From Alphaproteobacteria bacterium (GTDB taxonomy: Bacteria > Pseudomonadota > Alphaproteobacteria > Micavibrionales > Micavibrionaceae): DNA of 32,022 nucleotides. The first letter of the stretch is position 1. Each line of letters begins with the position of its first letter. The notes below the pieces were generated by a model. It worked only from the letters and a program-made list of their open reading frames with translations, searched no databases and was not told the origin of the DNA. Positions 9,941 to 20,442 of this stretch are shown here, piece by piece. The stretch lies in NCBI GenBank assembly GCA_023301785.1, contig JALZUF010000202.1, positions 1 through 32,022 of the forward strand. Direction: 5' to 3'. Both the position numbers and the translations under genes were made by a program.

Positions 9941-10415
9941 TGATAATGATCTTGTCGATCAGCTTTTCACGAAGCTAAAGGCAAAAGACTGGAACTTGGT
10001 CACAGCCGAGAGCTGTACAGGCGGTATGATTGCAACGGCGATTACTGATAAATCTGGCTCATCGTCTGTATTTGACCGTGGATATGTGACGTATTCAAAT
10101 CAATCTAAAACTGATTGCTTGGGTGTCCCTGCCATGATGCTTAAGAAGCATGGAGCGGTGAGCATGGAAGTGGCCGAAGAAATGGCTAGAGGCGCGCTGA
10201 AACATAGCGAAGCAAAGGTTTCTATTGCCGTAACAGGTATTGCAGGCCCCAGTGGCGGTACACCACAAAAGCCTGTTGGCCTAGTTTATATAGGTTACGG
10301 TATTAAAGGCGGTATTGTTCAAGCCAAAGCCTTTAATTTTACAGAAATGAATCGCGAAGATATTAGGCTCAATACAACAAAAGAAGCCTTTAAAGTTCTT
10401 TTGTCGATATTGTAG
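9924..10415 (+). CDS. CinA C-terminal family protein (NMN amidohydrolase PncC-like)
   Basis: LVTAESCTGGMIATAITDKSGSSSVFDRGYVTYSNQSK, VSIAVTGIAGPSGGTPQKPVGLVYIG. Confidence 0.94.
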   Translation: MSASNSDNDLVDQLFTKLKAKDWNLVTAESCTGGMIATAITDKSGSSSVFDRGYVTYSNQSKTDCLGVPAMMLKKHGAVSMEVAEEMARGALKHSEAKVSIAVTGIAGPSGGTPQKPVGLVYIGYGIKGGIVQAKAFNFTEMNREDIRLNTTKEAFKVLLSIL

Positions 10416-10851
10416 GTTCGCCATAAACTTCACGAGCGCGTGTTTCAAATGCGCCGATCATGCGCTTCACAACTTCGTTGAAGAACATATTGGCAAGTGT
10501 TTGTAATGCCATGTTTTTAAACTCAAAATGCACTGAAAAATCAATGGTGCATGATCCATCTTCATTATCCGTAAATACCCAATGATTGGTTAGGTTTTTA
10601 AGTGGCCCTTGCTGATACTCAATCGATATTTCTTTTGAACGATCTAAGATTACTTTTGATGAAAATTTCTCACGGAAAACTTTGTAGCCGACAATTAGAT
10701 CCGCATAGAAAGTATTATCGTCTTCCCATTTATTAATACGGCTGGCGACGCACCACGGTGCAAATTTGGAATAATCATCAACCGCCGCCACCAGATCAAA
10801 CATCTGCTGTGCACTGTAAGGCAATATTTTTTGTTCAACGTGAGAGAGCAT
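10390..10851 (-). CDS. RatA / COQ10-type START domain protein
   Basis: LPYSAQQMFDLVAAVDDYSKFAPWCVASRI...IDFSVHFEFKNMALQTLANMFFNEVVKRMIGAFETRA; downstream of lipA as usual in alphaproteobacteria. Confidence 0.9.
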   Translation of the reverse strand: MLSHVEQKILPYSAQQMFDLVAAVDDYSKFAPWCVASRINKWEDDNTFYADLIVGYKVFREKFSSKVILDRSKEISIEYQQGPLKNLTNHWVFTDNEDGSCTIDFSVHFEFKNMALQTLANMFFNEVVKRMIGAFETRAREVYGEPTISTKEL

Positions 10852-10861
10852 AATAACCTTT

Positions 10862-11710
10862 TTAATACATCTTAATCATGAGTGCGCCAAGGCAAATTAA
10901 CGCAGCAGTCACAAGCCTTTTTCTTCCAAACCCCTCTTTGAAAAAATAGATACCGATTAATGTTCCAAATATAATAGAAGTTTCTCGCAAGGCGGACACG
11001 ACACCAATCGGTGCATGGTTCATCGCCCATAACACTAGGCCATATCCAAAAATTGACAAGAAAGCTGCTAAGGCACATAAATGCCAACGGTTACGGGCAT
11101 AGGATATTATTTCTTTAGGGCTAAGGTAGAATATCATGACACTCACCAATATGATGCCTTCAATTAAAGACATATAGGTGACATAAGATGCAGCGCTACC
11201 ACTTACGCGGACACCTAAGCCATCAATCAGAGTGTAGGTTACGATACAAACGGCGGTTGCGAGTATAAAAAAGACAGACTTTAAAGTGGCTTCACCTTTT
11301 TGAATACGGCCTGGCAGTATGATCCCTAAGCTAATGAGGATAATCCCTGCCCACACAATTAAAGGTAATTCTTCTCCAACTATAAAGAACGCTAACAAGG
11401 CAACTAACGGTGGTGCCGCCCCTCTGATTAAAGGGTAAGCGTGGCTGAAATCAGAATGTTTGTAGGCATTGGCTAAAAAGATGAAATAAAACACATGAAC
11501 AATGGATGAAACAAGGATGTATGGCCATGCCGCGGACTCAACAACAGGTAAAAAAGGGATTGCAATTAAGCATATTAATCCGCCAAAGAAGCAAATCACA
11601 GTTGTGTCGATTAGCTTGTTTGTACTTGATTTTAAGATAGCGTTCCAGCTGGCGTGGATCAGTGCTGAAAACAGGACAATGAGAGCAACGCCTATGGAAA
11701 TGCTTGCCAT
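10862..11710 (-). CDS. EamA/DMT-family transporter
   Basis: About 10 hydrophobic segments; SALIHASWNAILK, YPLIRGAAPPLVALLAFFIVGEEL, VSALRETSIIFGTLIGIYFFKEGF: DMT motifs. Confidence 0.88.
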   Translation of the reverse strand: MASISIGVALIVLFSALIHASWNAILKSSTNKLIDTTVICFFGGLICLIAIPFLPVVESAAWPYILVSSIVHVFYFIFLANAYKHSDFSHAYPLIRGAAPPLVALLAFFIVGEELPLIVWAGIILISLGIILPGRIQKGEATLKSVFFILATAVCIVTYTLIDGLGVRVSGSAASYVTYMSLIEGIILVSVMIFYLSPKEIISYARNRWHLCALAAFLSIFGYGLVLWAMNHAPIGVVSALRETSIIFGTLIGIYFFKEGFGRKRLVTAALICLGALMIKMY

Positions 11711-11713
11711 TAA

Positions 11714-12676
11714 TTACTCAGCTGCTTGAGCATGCTTCTCTGCACGAGCTTTACGCAGTTTTTCAAAGTCATCGCCAGCATGGTAGCTTGAGCGTGTCAG
11801 TGGTGTACAAGATGCCATCAAGAACCCTTTATTACGCGCCATTTTTTCTAAGCTTTCAAATTCTTCAGGTGTCCAGAAATGTTCCACGGCGGCGTGTTTT
11901 GGTGTTGGTTGTAGATACTGTCCAATCGTAATGAAATCAATATCGGCGGCGCGCATATCGTCCATGACTTGCGCAATTTCTTCACGTGTTTCACCAAGGC
12001 CAACCATCAGACCAGATTTGGTGAAGATCGAAGGATCAATTTCTTTGACGCGTTGTAATAATCGAAGGCTTCGGAAATATCTCGCACCTGGACGAATTGT
12101 TGGATATAGGCGCGGCACAGTCTCTAGGTTGTGGTTAAACACATCTGGGCGCGCTTCGGCAACGGCGTCAATATCATCCATCTTACCGCGGAAATCACCG
12201 GGTAGAATTTCGATCGTCGTGTTCGGCGCTTTGAAACGTATGGCAGCAATAGTTTTGATAAAATGATCCGCGCCACTGTCTTTCAGGTCATCACGGTCAA
12301 CGGATGTCACCACAACGTGGTTAAGCCCCATTTTCTCAACGGCAACACCAATTTTAAGCGGCTCATACTTATCAAGCTCATCAGGTTTGCCTGTGGCAAC
12401 ATTACAGAATGAACAGGCGCGCGTACAAACTTCGCCCATAATCATAAAGGTTGCGTGCTTTTTATCCCAGCATTCGCCAATATTTGGGCATCCCGCTTCT
12501 TCACAAACGGTGGTTAGCTTCATACCTTTAACAAGGTCGAGCGTTTCTTTATAAGTCTTCCCCTGCCCAGCCTTTACGCGGATCCACGAAGGCTTCTTAC
12601 CCATCGGACGATCTTCACGTTTTTGCTTCTCAGGGTGCCGCTTTGCGCGGTCTAAAAGTTCTGTATTATATGTCAT
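11714..12676 (-). CDS. lipA: Lipoyl synthase
   Basis: [13 protein letters not shown] and [15 protein letters not shown] (two Fe-S cluster motifs), [14 protein letters not shown]. Confidence 0.97.
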   Translation of the reverse strand: MTYNTELLDRAKRHPEKQKREDRPMGKKPSWIRVKAGQGKTYKETLDLVKGMKLTTVCEEAGCPNIGECWDKKHATFMIMGEVCTRACSFCNVATGKPDELDKYEPLKIGVAVEKMGLNHVVVTSVDRDDLKDSGADHFIKTIAAIRFKAPNTTIEILPGDFRGKMDDIDAVAEARPDVFNHNLETVPRLYPTIRPGARYFRSLRLLQRVKEIDPSIFTKSGLMVGLGETREEIAQVMDDMRAADIDFITIGQYLQPTPKHAAVEHFWTPEEFESLEKMARNKGFLMASCTPLTRSSYHAGDDFEKLRKARAEKHAQAAE

Positions 12677-12749
12677 GTGTGCAAATTAGGGATGTTTTAC
12701 AAAAATTTCAACAAAAACCCGCTTTCATTGGTTTATGTTTATAAGCTGA

Positions 12750-13586
12750 CTATTTTTCAGGCTCAGCTGTTTCTTCAAAATCATCCATGACCTTATCGTG
12801 TAAGCGATCAGTATTGACGAAAACTTCACGTTTTTTCTTTGGTTTGGGCGGCGCGCTTTTTTCTTTTTCTTCGCGATGTTTTTTAATGGTATCCCTATCT
12901 GGGTTCTCACGCATCTTTTCAACATCAGCTTCGCCCATATCTTCAACAACGCCCTCAACATTATCGACAGGGTCATCTGAAAAACTGTCATACCTGTCTT
13001 CTTCCATATAATGAGATTCTTCTTTTCGGCGCTCACTAACGGTTTTATTATCTAATTGGCTCGCATCAGCGCCTAATTGATCGCCGATAACAACCTGCAT
13101 TGAATCTTCTTTTATACGCGTACGCACTTCATTAAATGCTTTCATAAAACGATATGGATCGGAAATAGCAGGCAATTTAATATCTTCGATAAAGCGCGCA
13201 TCAAGGAAAATGAAGCCATAATTAAAAATACGCCCTAGTAAGCCGTTGTTAATGCTGGCTGATTTAACCTCTTCCAAATCAATCTCACGAACATCAACCC
13301 AGAACATACCGCGTTTAAAGATACAGCGCTGTGTTGTTAGGCCAAGCTCAGTGCTAATAAAGGAAATATATTTGTAAACAAAAATACCCAAACCAACCGT
13401 AAGTGACAGAATAAAGATAAAGCTTCCTATTTTATTAAACGCACCGCTAAAAAGCTGGTTGATGAATCCGCCAAAGAAACCAAGGGCAAGAAGCCATGCG
13501 ATGCCTTGTACAAGATATATCCAATGCAGCCGCGCAATACCAAGCAGCTTTTCATCAGGACTAACGATTTTATTAATAAAGGCCAT
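12750..13586 (-). CDS. Bacterial PH (YdbS-like) domain membrane protein with charged C-terminal tail
   Basis: Two N-terminal TM helices, then ELGLTTQRCIFKRGMFWVDVREIDLEEVKSASINNGLLGRIFNYGFIFLDAR (bPH2-like), then a ~100 aa highly charged tail. Confidence 0.72.
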   Translation of the reverse strand: MAFINKIVSPDEKLLGIARLHWIYLVQGIAWLLALGFFGGFINQLFSGAFNKIGSFIFILSLTVGLGIFVYKYISFISTELGLTTQRCIFKRGMFWVDVREIDLEEVKSASINNGLLGRIFNYGFIFLDARFIEDIKLPAISDPYRFMKAFNEVRTRIKEDSMQVVIGDQLGADASQLDNKTVSERRKEESHYMEEDRYDSFSDDPVDNVEGVVEDMGEADVEKMRENPDRDTIKKHREEKEKSAPPKPKKKREVFVNTDRLHDKVMDDFEETAEPEK

Positions 13587-13646
13587 ATACTTATCCTTTC
13601 AGGATCGTGTCAAACCACCAACACTTTCAACAGGAAATAATTCCTT

Positions 13647-15050
13647 CTAAAAGTGAATAACTTTACCGTATGCGTCTAGGACGCTCTCGTGCATCATTTC
13701 GCTTAGGGTTGGGTGTGGGAAGATGGTGTGCATATAGTCTGCTTCGACGAGCTCGGCTGTTTTACCGACCACATACCCTTGGATCATTTCGGTGACTTCT
13801 GCGCCTATCATGTGCGCGCCTAATAATTCACCAGTCTTTTCATCAAAGATTGTCTTCACCATGCCTTCTGGTTCGCCCAGCGCAATGGCTTTCCCGTTCC
13901 CCATGAATGGGAAACGTCCAACTTTTAACTTATGCCCCGCCTCTTTCGCGGCGGCTTCGGTTAAGCCGACACTCGCCACTTGTGGCATACAATATGTACA
14001 CCCTGGGATGTTGGTCTTATTTATGGGGTGTACGTCTTTTTTACCTGCTATTTTTTCAATGCAGATCACGCCTTCATGGGAAGCTTTGTGTGCCAACCAA
14101 GGCGCGCCACAAACATCACCAATGGCGTAAATGCCCGCCTCTCCTGTTTTCATGTAACCATCAGTCACAATATGCCCACGATCAAGCTTCACGCCCTTAA
14201 CATTCTCAATGCCGATTTCTTCAGTATTGGCAACAATACCAACAGCCATAATGACGCGATCAACTTTGATCTTTTCAATCTTACCGCCCTTTTCAATACG
14301 AACAGTGACATCGTTTTTGCCTTTTTCCATCTTCGTGGTTTTAGCACCAGTGATGATTTTCATGCCTTGTTTCTCAAACTGTTTTTGAGCAAAGGCAGAG
14401 ATTTCAGCATCTTCAACGGGCATCACACGATCCATCATTTCAACAACGGTCACTTCCGCGCCCATATTGCGATAGAAGCTGGCGAATTCAATGCCGATTG
14501 CACCAGAGCCAACCACTAAGAGTGATTTAGGCATCTCGGTCGGTACCATCGCTTCTTTGTATGTCCAGATTAACTTGCCATCTGGTTCCATTCCTGGGAT
14601 TTGTCTGGCACGTGCGCCAGTGGCGATTATGATATTTTTGCCTGTAAGGTCGGCTATCTTCTTTTTGTTTTTCGTAACGCTCAGTTTGCCTTTGCCTTCT
14701 AATTTAGCAAAACCATCAAAGACGGTAACTTTATTCTTCTTGAGTAAGTGACCAATACCACCAGATAATTGCGTCGCAACGCCTCTTGAACGTTCAACTA
14801 CTTTCTTAAGATTAAACGAGAACTCCTTGATTTCAAATCCATAATTGCTTGCGTGATTAAGGAGGTGATGAATTTCACTGGACCGTAAAAGCGCCTTTGT
14901 TGGAATACAACCCCAGTTGAGGCAAATACCGCCAAGATGGTTGGCCTCAACGAGGGCAACTTTCATCCCAAGCTGTGACGCGCGTATTGCCGCAACATAA
15001 CCACCGGGGCCACCACCCATTACAATCACATCAAAATTTGTATTACTCAT
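13647..15050 (-). CDS. lpdA: Dihydrolipoyl dehydrogenase
   Basis: VIVMGGGPGGYVAAIRASQLG, GGICLNWGCIPTKALL redox disulfide, HPTLSEMMHESVLDAYG. Confidence 0.97.
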   Translation of the reverse strand: MSNTNFDVIVMGGGPGGYVAAIRASQLGMKVALVEANHLGGICLNWGCIPTKALLRSSEIHHLLNHASNYGFEIKEFSFNLKKVVERSRGVATQLSGGIGHLLKKNKVTVFDGFAKLEGKGKLSVTKNKKKIADLTGKNIIIATGARARQIPGMEPDGKLIWTYKEAMVPTEMPKSLLVVGSGAIGIEFASFYRNMGAEVTVVEMMDRVMPVEDAEISAFAQKQFEKQGMKIITGAKTTKMEKGKNDVTVRIEKGGKIEKIKVDRVIMAVGIVANTEEIGIENVKGVKLDRGHIVTDGYMKTGEAGIYAIGDVCGAPWLAHKASHEGVICIEKIAGKKDVHPINKTNIPGCTYCMPQVASVGLTEAAAKEAGHKLKVGRFPFMGNGKAIALGEPEGMVKTIFDEKTGELLGAHMIGAEVTEMIQGYVVGKTAELVEADYMHTIFPHPTLSEMMHESVLDAYGKVIHF

Positions 15051-15065
15051 AGTTCTTAAAACTCC

Positions 15066-16037
15066 TTAAGGGGCTTCTCCGCCGTTAATAAAGTAATGAA
15101 TGGATAGAACCATAGCTACGGAAATAGCCAAGCCAACCATCATCTTGACGAAATCTTTTCCAATTAATGGGAAGACATAGCCTAATTTGTATTCTTTACG
15201 ATGCACTGTCGCAATCGCTAGTTCACGACCTGTTAAGAGACCCACAAACACCCAAGTCGTCGACATAGGGATGTTATTTAAGTCTTTAAAGAAAATCAGT
15301 AAGCAAGCATAAACAAGGTCGATAACTGTGGCAGAACGCATGAAGCGCGAGCCTGTTTTTTCCAAAATAATCTTTTGGATCTTACCACCTTGTGTTTTAA
15401 AGATAACAGCCAGCCAGAAAACTAAAACAAAGATAACACCGCCTAGAAGCTCAATCGGTAGTTGTCTTGGCAAGTAAACAGCAATGTTCGCCATATCGTG
15501 ACTAAGCCATGAAAACCATAGAAACCCAGTTGCACACCATTGCGCCGTACGCCAATAACGGCGGTGTTGTTTTTTAACAGTGTTGAACTTTTCGTTGATA
15601 AACTTAGATAAGACAATCCAGATCAAATAGGCTGTGATTGCTGCAACCCCGTAACCAACAATACTTTTTACAAGCATTTTCTCTAGGACTATGGAGGACG
15701 CAAAAACTGATAAGACTAAGAATGTTGTTGAAACAGGGATACCTACACGGGTTAATAACACCAGTACAGCAGGCGCCGCAGCGTGATACCATTGAAGCTC
15801 AATCGGTGGAATACGATCCAATCGGCCATAAGAAATGTCTCCATCGTTTGTGTACCAGCCATAAACAAGGGTGAATGTTAAAACACCACTGGCCGCGAGC
15901 CATAGAACCCACCATTTAAAGACGCGATTATTCGACGCAATAAACGTTCCTAAGGTTTGAACAGAATCGTTTCCAATCACGGCATAAGCCGCCAGCAAGA
16001 AGCCAACAATGGCGTAAAGTACGGGTAATTCAATCAT
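15066..16037 (-). CDS. PiT/PHO4-related membrane transporter-like protein
   Basis: AVIGNDSVQTLGTFIASNN, GIPVSTTFLVLS, SHDMANIAVYLPR, NNIPMSTTWVFVGLLTGRELA: paired GND/xPxSTT repeats as in PiT phosphate transporters. Confidence 0.62.
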   Translation of the reverse strand: MIELPVLYAIVGFLLAAYAVIGNDSVQTLGTFIASNNRVFKWWVLWLAASGVLTFTLVYGWYTNDGDISYGRLDRIPPIELQWYHAAAPAVLVLLTRVGIPVSTTFLVLSVFASSIVLEKMLVKSIVGYGVAAITAYLIWIVLSKFINEKFNTVKKQHRRYWRTAQWCATGFLWFSWLSHDMANIAVYLPRQLPIELLGGVIFVLVFWLAVIFKTQGGKIQKIILEKTGSRFMRSATVIDLVYACLLIFFKDLNNIPMSTTWVFVGLLTGRELAIATVHRKEYKLGYVFPLIGKDFVKMMVGLAISVAMVLSIHYFINGGEAP

Positions 16038-16058
16038 AATTTAATCCTTTGATTATAA

Positions 16059-17366
16059 TTAAAGCAGCATCGCTGCTGGGTTTTCAATGTAGGTTTTTAG
16101 TATTTGAAGGTATTCGGCGCCTACGGCTCCATCGACGGCGCGATGGTCAACGGAAAGCGTACAGGTCATAAACGTCCCTATTTTAACTTCACCATCTGCT
16201 ACATAGGGTTTTTGTGCCCCTGCGCCAACAGCCAAGATACAGGCCTGTGGTGGGTTTATAATGGCTTTGAAATCTTTTATGCCAAACATACCGAGGTTTG
16301 ATACGCTGAACGTTCCGCCCATGAACTCCTCGGGCTTAAGCTTTCCTTCACGCGCACGACCTGCAAGATCTTTAACTTCCGCAGAAATATCTTTAAGGCC
16401 TTTATTCTCAGCTTGTTTAACAATAGGCGTGATCAAGCCGTTTGGCGTTGAAACAGCAACTGAGATATCAGAGTGAATAAATTGACGCACCGCATCATCT
16501 GTCCATGAAACATTAGCGGCAGGGTAAGCTTTAAGTGCATTCGCACAAGCTTTTACGACAAAATCATTTACAGAGAGCTTGTAAGCGTTGTCTTTAAGCT
16601 TAGCGCCCTGTTCATTCATGATCTTACGTGTACGCATTAACTCATCAATTTGACATTCAATCGTCAGGTAGAAATGCGGCACAGTTGATTTAGATTCAAC
16701 TAAGCGTGACGCAGTTATTTTCTTAATGTTATTGTTTGGAATTTCACTGTAAACCATTCCAAATTCATTGATTTTTTGATCACCCGTTGGTTGCGGCACG
16801 TTTGTTGAAGCGCCAACTTGCGGTGCAGATGCTCCACCCCCAGAATTTGCATTGAAACTTTCAATATCAGCCTTAACAATACGGCCACGTGGACCAGACC
16901 CCGTAACATTGGCCAAATCAATATCTTTATCTGCCGCAATACGGCGTGCTAATGGCGATGCATAAACACGATTGCCTGATTTTGTGTTTGGTGTCGAAGA
17001 TGCTGGAGCTTGTGGCGCAGTGGCCACTTTTTCTGCTGGTGCGGCTTCTTTAGGCTTAGCCTCAGGTGTTGGCGTTGTTGCACCACCTTCATTAATGACG
17101 GCATCCATATCATTGTCGTTTTCACCGTCTTCTAGAAGAACGGCAATCAGTTGGTTTACTTTTACCCCTTCAGTCCCCGCAGGAACAAGGATTTTACCCA
17201 TAGTGCCCTCATCCACCGCCTCAACTTCCATTGTGGCTTTGTCGGTTTCAATTTCGGCGATAACATCACCAGATTCAACGGTATCTCCTTCGGATTTATG
17301 CCATTTGGCTAAATTTCCTTCAGTCATTGTCGGTGACAAGGCGGGCATTAATACTTTAATCGGCAT
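16059..17366 (-). CDS. pdhC: Pyruvate dehydrogenase E2 (dihydrolipoamide acetyltransferase)
   Basis: [22 protein letters not shown]...[17 protein letters not shown] lipoyl domain; E3-binding domain [28 protein letters not shown]; catalytic [14 protein letters not shown]. Start at 17366 preferred over 17387 (GAGG Shine-Dalgarno 6 nt upstream). Confidence 0.96.
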   Translation of the reverse strand: MPIKVLMPALSPTMTEGNLAKWHKSEGDTVESGDVIAEIETDKATMEVEAVDEGTMGKILVPAGTEGVKVNQLIAVLLEDGENDNDMDAVINEGGATTPTPEAKPKEAAPAEKVATAPQAPASSTPNTKSGNRVYASPLARRIAADKDIDLANVTGSGPRGRIVKADIESFNANSGGGASAPQVGASTNVPQPTGDQKINEFGMVYSEIPNNNIKKITASRLVESKSTVPHFYLTIECQIDELMRTRKIMNEQGAKLKDNAYKLSVNDFVVKACANALKAYPAANVSWTDDAVRQFIHSDISVAVSTPNGLITPIVKQAENKGLKDISAEVKDLAGRAREGKLKPEEFMGGTFSVSNLGMFGIKDFKAIINPPQACILAVGAGAQKPYVADGEVKIGTFMTCTLSVDHRAVDGAVGAEYLQILKTYIENPAAMLL

Positions 17367-18792
17367 AGCAGACCTCTTTCGCAGCATGAATGATTTGTTC
17401 AGCTTGCGGTAAGGCTAGCTTTTCTAAACCTGCGGCATACGGCAATGGTACATCGGCCGCTGTTACACGTTTAAGTGGCGCATCCAGATAATCGAAAGCG
17501 TGCTCGCCTATCAATGCAGCGATTTCCGAACCAATACCCGCAAACGGGAAACCTTCTTCACAAGACACAATACGATTAGTCTTTTTCACACTTTCAAGAA
17601 TGGTGTGGCGATCAAGCGGACGAATAGTTCGTAGGTTAATGACTTCTGCATCAATCCCCTGCTCCGCCAATTTCTCAGCTGCCTCCATGGCTTTGCCAAC
17701 CATGATTGAAAAGGCCACGATGGTTACATCAGAACCTTCACGCTCAATCTTCGCACGACCGATTGGGATCACGTAATCTGGATCTGTTGGCACTTCAAAG
17801 CTTTGACCGTACATAAGCTCGTTCTCTAAGAAGATAATTGGGTTTGGATCACGAATAGCGGCTTTCATTAAGCCGTAGGCGTCTGCGGCGCTCCATGGGC
17901 TAACAACTTTTAGACCTGGAACGTGCGCATACCATGATGCGTAACATTGTGAGTGCTGAGCGCCCACACGGCTTGCCGCACCATTAGGGCCACGGAACAC
18001 GATAGGACAACCAAGTTGACCACCCGCCATATATAGCGTCTTAGCAGCAGAGTTAATAATGTGATCAATCGCCTGCATGGCAAAATTGAATGTCATAAAT
18101 TCGACGATAGGCTTAAGGCCGTTCATCGCAGAACCAACAGCCAAACCAGCAAATCCATGTTCGGTAATTGGTGTATCAATGACGCGGCGTGCGCCGAACT
18201 CGTTCAACATACCTTCGGTAACTTTATAAGCGCCGTTATATTCGGCAATTTCCTCACCCAGCATGTATATATCATCATCACTGCGCATTTCTTCGGACAT
18301 CGCATTTTTCAAGGCAACACGTACAGTCATCGTTTCTGTTGATGCCATAAATGGCGCTTCGTCAAACACTGGTGGTTCAATAACAGCACCTTGCGCATAA
18401 AGAATATCACGATTTTTAACGACGGCACCAGCAGGTTGCGCCGCAATTTCATTTTGCTCATATGACGTTTCGTCATGCGCCACAGCAGGCTTACCTGTTT
18501 CGCCCGCCTTGGCAAGTTCATCAAGCGTATCAATATCGCCTGCACTCTCACCATCTTCGAGTAAAACAGCGATCGGCGTATTAACGGAAACACCTTCTGT
18601 GCCTTCAGCAATAAGGATTTTGCCCATCACACCATCATCAACAGCTTCAACTTCCATTGTGGCTTTGTCGGTTTCAATCTCGGCAATCACATCGCCGCTT
18701 TCGACGGTGTCGCCCTCTTTTTTAACCCATTTGGCCAAGTTTCCTTCGGTCATGGTGGGTGATAATGCTGGCATTAATACTTGTATTGTCAT
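17356..18792 (-). CDS. pdhB: Pyruvate dehydrogenase E1 beta with N-terminal lipoyl domain
   Basis: Lipoyl domain [22 protein letters not shown]...[12 protein letters not shown] followed by E1-beta [37 protein letters not shown]. Confidence 0.96.
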   Translation of the reverse strand: MTIQVLMPALSPTMTEGNLAKWVKKEGDTVESGDVIAEIETDKATMEVEAVDDGVMGKILIAEGTEGVSVNTPIAVLLEDGESAGDIDTLDELAKAGETGKPAVAHDETSYEQNEIAAQPAGAVVKNRDILYAQGAVIEPPVFDEAPFMASTETMTVRVALKNAMSEEMRSDDDIYMLGEEIAEYNGAYKVTEGMLNEFGARRVIDTPITEHGFAGLAVGSAMNGLKPIVEFMTFNFAMQAIDHIINSAAKTLYMAGGQLGCPIVFRGPNGAASRVGAQHSQCYASWYAHVPGLKVVSPWSAADAYGLMKAAIRDPNPIIFLENELMYGQSFEVPTDPDYVIPIGRAKIEREGSDVTIVAFSIMVGKAMEAAEKLAEQGIDAEVINLRTIRPLDRHTILESVKKTNRIVSCEEGFPFAGIGSEIAALIGEHAFDYLDAPLKRVTAADVPLPYAAGLEKLALPQAEQIIHAAKEVCYAD

Positions 18793-18798
18793 TTTTTC

Positions 18799-19242
18799 CT
18801 AAGCCTCAATATTATTAACTATGCTGGATTTTAACCACTCTATCTCTTCGGGATAGAACTCTTTACTGCACTCTGAAGATGGGTTCAAAATCATGTGATT
18901 TGCAGAACCTAATATGGTGACAACATCATGCCCCAACAGCCCAGCAATACCAACTTTTTGACCATCGGCCCATTCGTTCAGTCTGTCTTCAGAGTCGAAA
19001 ATCATGATAAAAGTCTTATTCTCTTCTCCGCTTTCATCTTCGATAATCACAGGTTGAATTGTGACATCTTCTTCAAGCACACCAGCCTTGGATTCCTCTG
19101 GTACATCCCATGTTGGAATATAAAGCACCGTATTTAAGAACAACTCATAATACTTATCTTCTGCCGCATATTTTACGTCTTCTGGTGCGTCTTGAGCTTT
19201 CTGTACGTCGATAAGCGCTAAATCTAATGGGGATGTTGTCAT
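18799..19242 (-). CDS. SseB-family (SseB N-terminal domain-like) protein
   Basis: KYYELFLNTVLYIPTW, TFIMIFDSEDRLNEWADG, HMILNPSSECSKEFYPEEIEWL: resembles SseB N-terminal domain layout. Tightly packed between pdhA and pdhB (gaps of 2 and 6 nt). Confidence 0.6.
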   Translation of the reverse strand: MTTSPLDLALIDVQKAQDAPEDVKYAAEDKYYELFLNTVLYIPTWDVPEESKAGVLEEDVTIQPVIIEDESGEENKTFIMIFDSEDRLNEWADGQKVGIAGLLGHDVVTILGSANHMILNPSSECSKEFYPEEIEWLKSSIVNNIEA

Positions 19243-19244
19243 GC

Positions 19245-20276
19245 TTATTCAACCTCAATCAAAACATCTGTCCAAAGATCTTCAGGCGGAAGCTCTGGGG
19301 ATTCTTGTGCAAATTCAGCGGCAACTTTGATGCGCGCTTTGATTTCTTTGTCGATGGCTTTTAGGTCTTCTTCCTTCACATTATGCTCTTCCATCATCAT
19401 CGCTTTAAGCTTGATGATCGGATCATTACCCTTTTGAAGCTCTACTTCGTCTTTTGTTCTGTAGTTCGCAGGATCAGACATAGAGTGTCCACGATAACGA
19501 TAAGTCATCACCTCGAGAATATATGGCCCATTACCAGTACGTATGTAATCAAGAGCCTGACGCGCCGCGGCTTGAACGGCAAACACATCCATACCATCAA
19601 CTTGTTCCCCTGGAATGCCATAGCCTTGTCCACGCGCATAAAGTTGACCCGCCGCATGACGTGCCGCAGATGTACCCATGCCGTACTTATTGTTTTCAAT
19701 AACGTAGAGTATTGGCAAATTCCAAAGTGCGGCCATGTTGTAGCATTCTGCAACCTGCCCTTGGTTAGCGGAACCATCACCCATATAGGCAACGGCAACG
19801 CCGCCATCATCACGATATTTATGAGAAAAGCCTAAGCCTGTTCCAATCGCAGTCGAAGCGCCAACAATACCATGTCCACCAAAGAAACCTTTTTCTTGGC
19901 TGAACATATGCATTGATCCACCTTTACCACGAGAATAACCACCTTCACGACCCGTTAGCTCCGCCATCACACCTTCTGGTGTCATGCCTTTGGCTAACAT
20001 GTGTGCATGGTCACGATAAGTTGTCACAACCGTATCAATTTCTTCTTGAACAGATTGAATGCCTGTCACAACGGCCTCTTGCCCGATGTAGAGGTGACAG
20101 AAGCCACCGATAAGACCCATACCATAAAGCTGACCCGCCTTTTCTTCGAAGCGACGAATAAGAAGCATCTCTTCGTAAAGCTTCTTCATTTCTTCCAAAG
20201 TAGGCTCTGGATTAGAATTTGATATAGTTTTCAAGCTCGGCTTAGAGCCTGCTTTTTTTGATTTTGTTTTTGCCAC
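19245..20276 (-). CDS. pdhA: Pyruvate dehydrogenase E1 alpha (GTG start)
   Basis: MYEEMLLIRRFEEKAGQLYGMGLIGGFCHLYIGQEAV, MGDGSANQGQVAECYNMAALWNLP TPP motif, YRYRGHSMSDPANYRTKDEV. Confidence 0.97.
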   Translation of the reverse strand: MAKTKSKKAGSKPSLKTISNSNPEPTLEEMKKLYEEMLLIRRFEEKAGQLYGMGLIGGFCHLYIGQEAVVTGIQSVQEEIDTVVTTYRDHAHMLAKGMTPEGVMAELTGREGGYSRGKGGSMHMFSQEKGFFGGHGIVGASTAIGTGLGFSHKYRDDGGVAVAYMGDGSANQGQVAECYNMAALWNLPILYVIENNKYGMGTSAARHAAGQLYARGQGYGIPGEQVDGMDVFAVQAAARQALDYIRTGNGPYILEVMTYRYRGHSMSDPANYRTKDEVELQKGNDPIIKLKAMMMEEHNVKEEDLKAIDKEIKARIKVAAEFAQESPELPPEDLWTDVLIEVE

Positions 20277-20442
20277 GTGAGACCCTCTTAATCATTACGC
20301 TGTAAATCACCCTTTTTAATACCTATAGGGCAAGCGTTTCGCTAGAAAAAAATTGATTTTTATCCTCATTTTTCAATGAAAAATCGAAGTTTTTAACTAA
20401 GCTTTTGATATAAAAGGATTTTAATTTACGTGTAAAATGTTG

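Noticed and set aside
12725-13036. Minus-strand 103 aa ORF
   Set aside because: Alternative frame of the charged tail of the PH-domain gene; Lys-rich translation is an artefact.
13980-14519. + strand 179 aa ORF
   Set aside because: Antisense shadow of lpdA, which has unambiguous motifs; low-complexity translation.
16972-17412. + strand 146 aa ORF rich in Ser/Ala/Val
   Set aside because: Antisense shadow of the pdhC lipoyl/linker region; a parallel shadow (18509-18802) arises from the same lipoyl sequence in pdhB.
20368-20384. ATTTTTC-AAT-GAAAAAT hairpin between ftsB and pdhA
   Set aside because: Almost pure A/T stem with no clear T-tract on the relevant strand; too weak to call a terminator.
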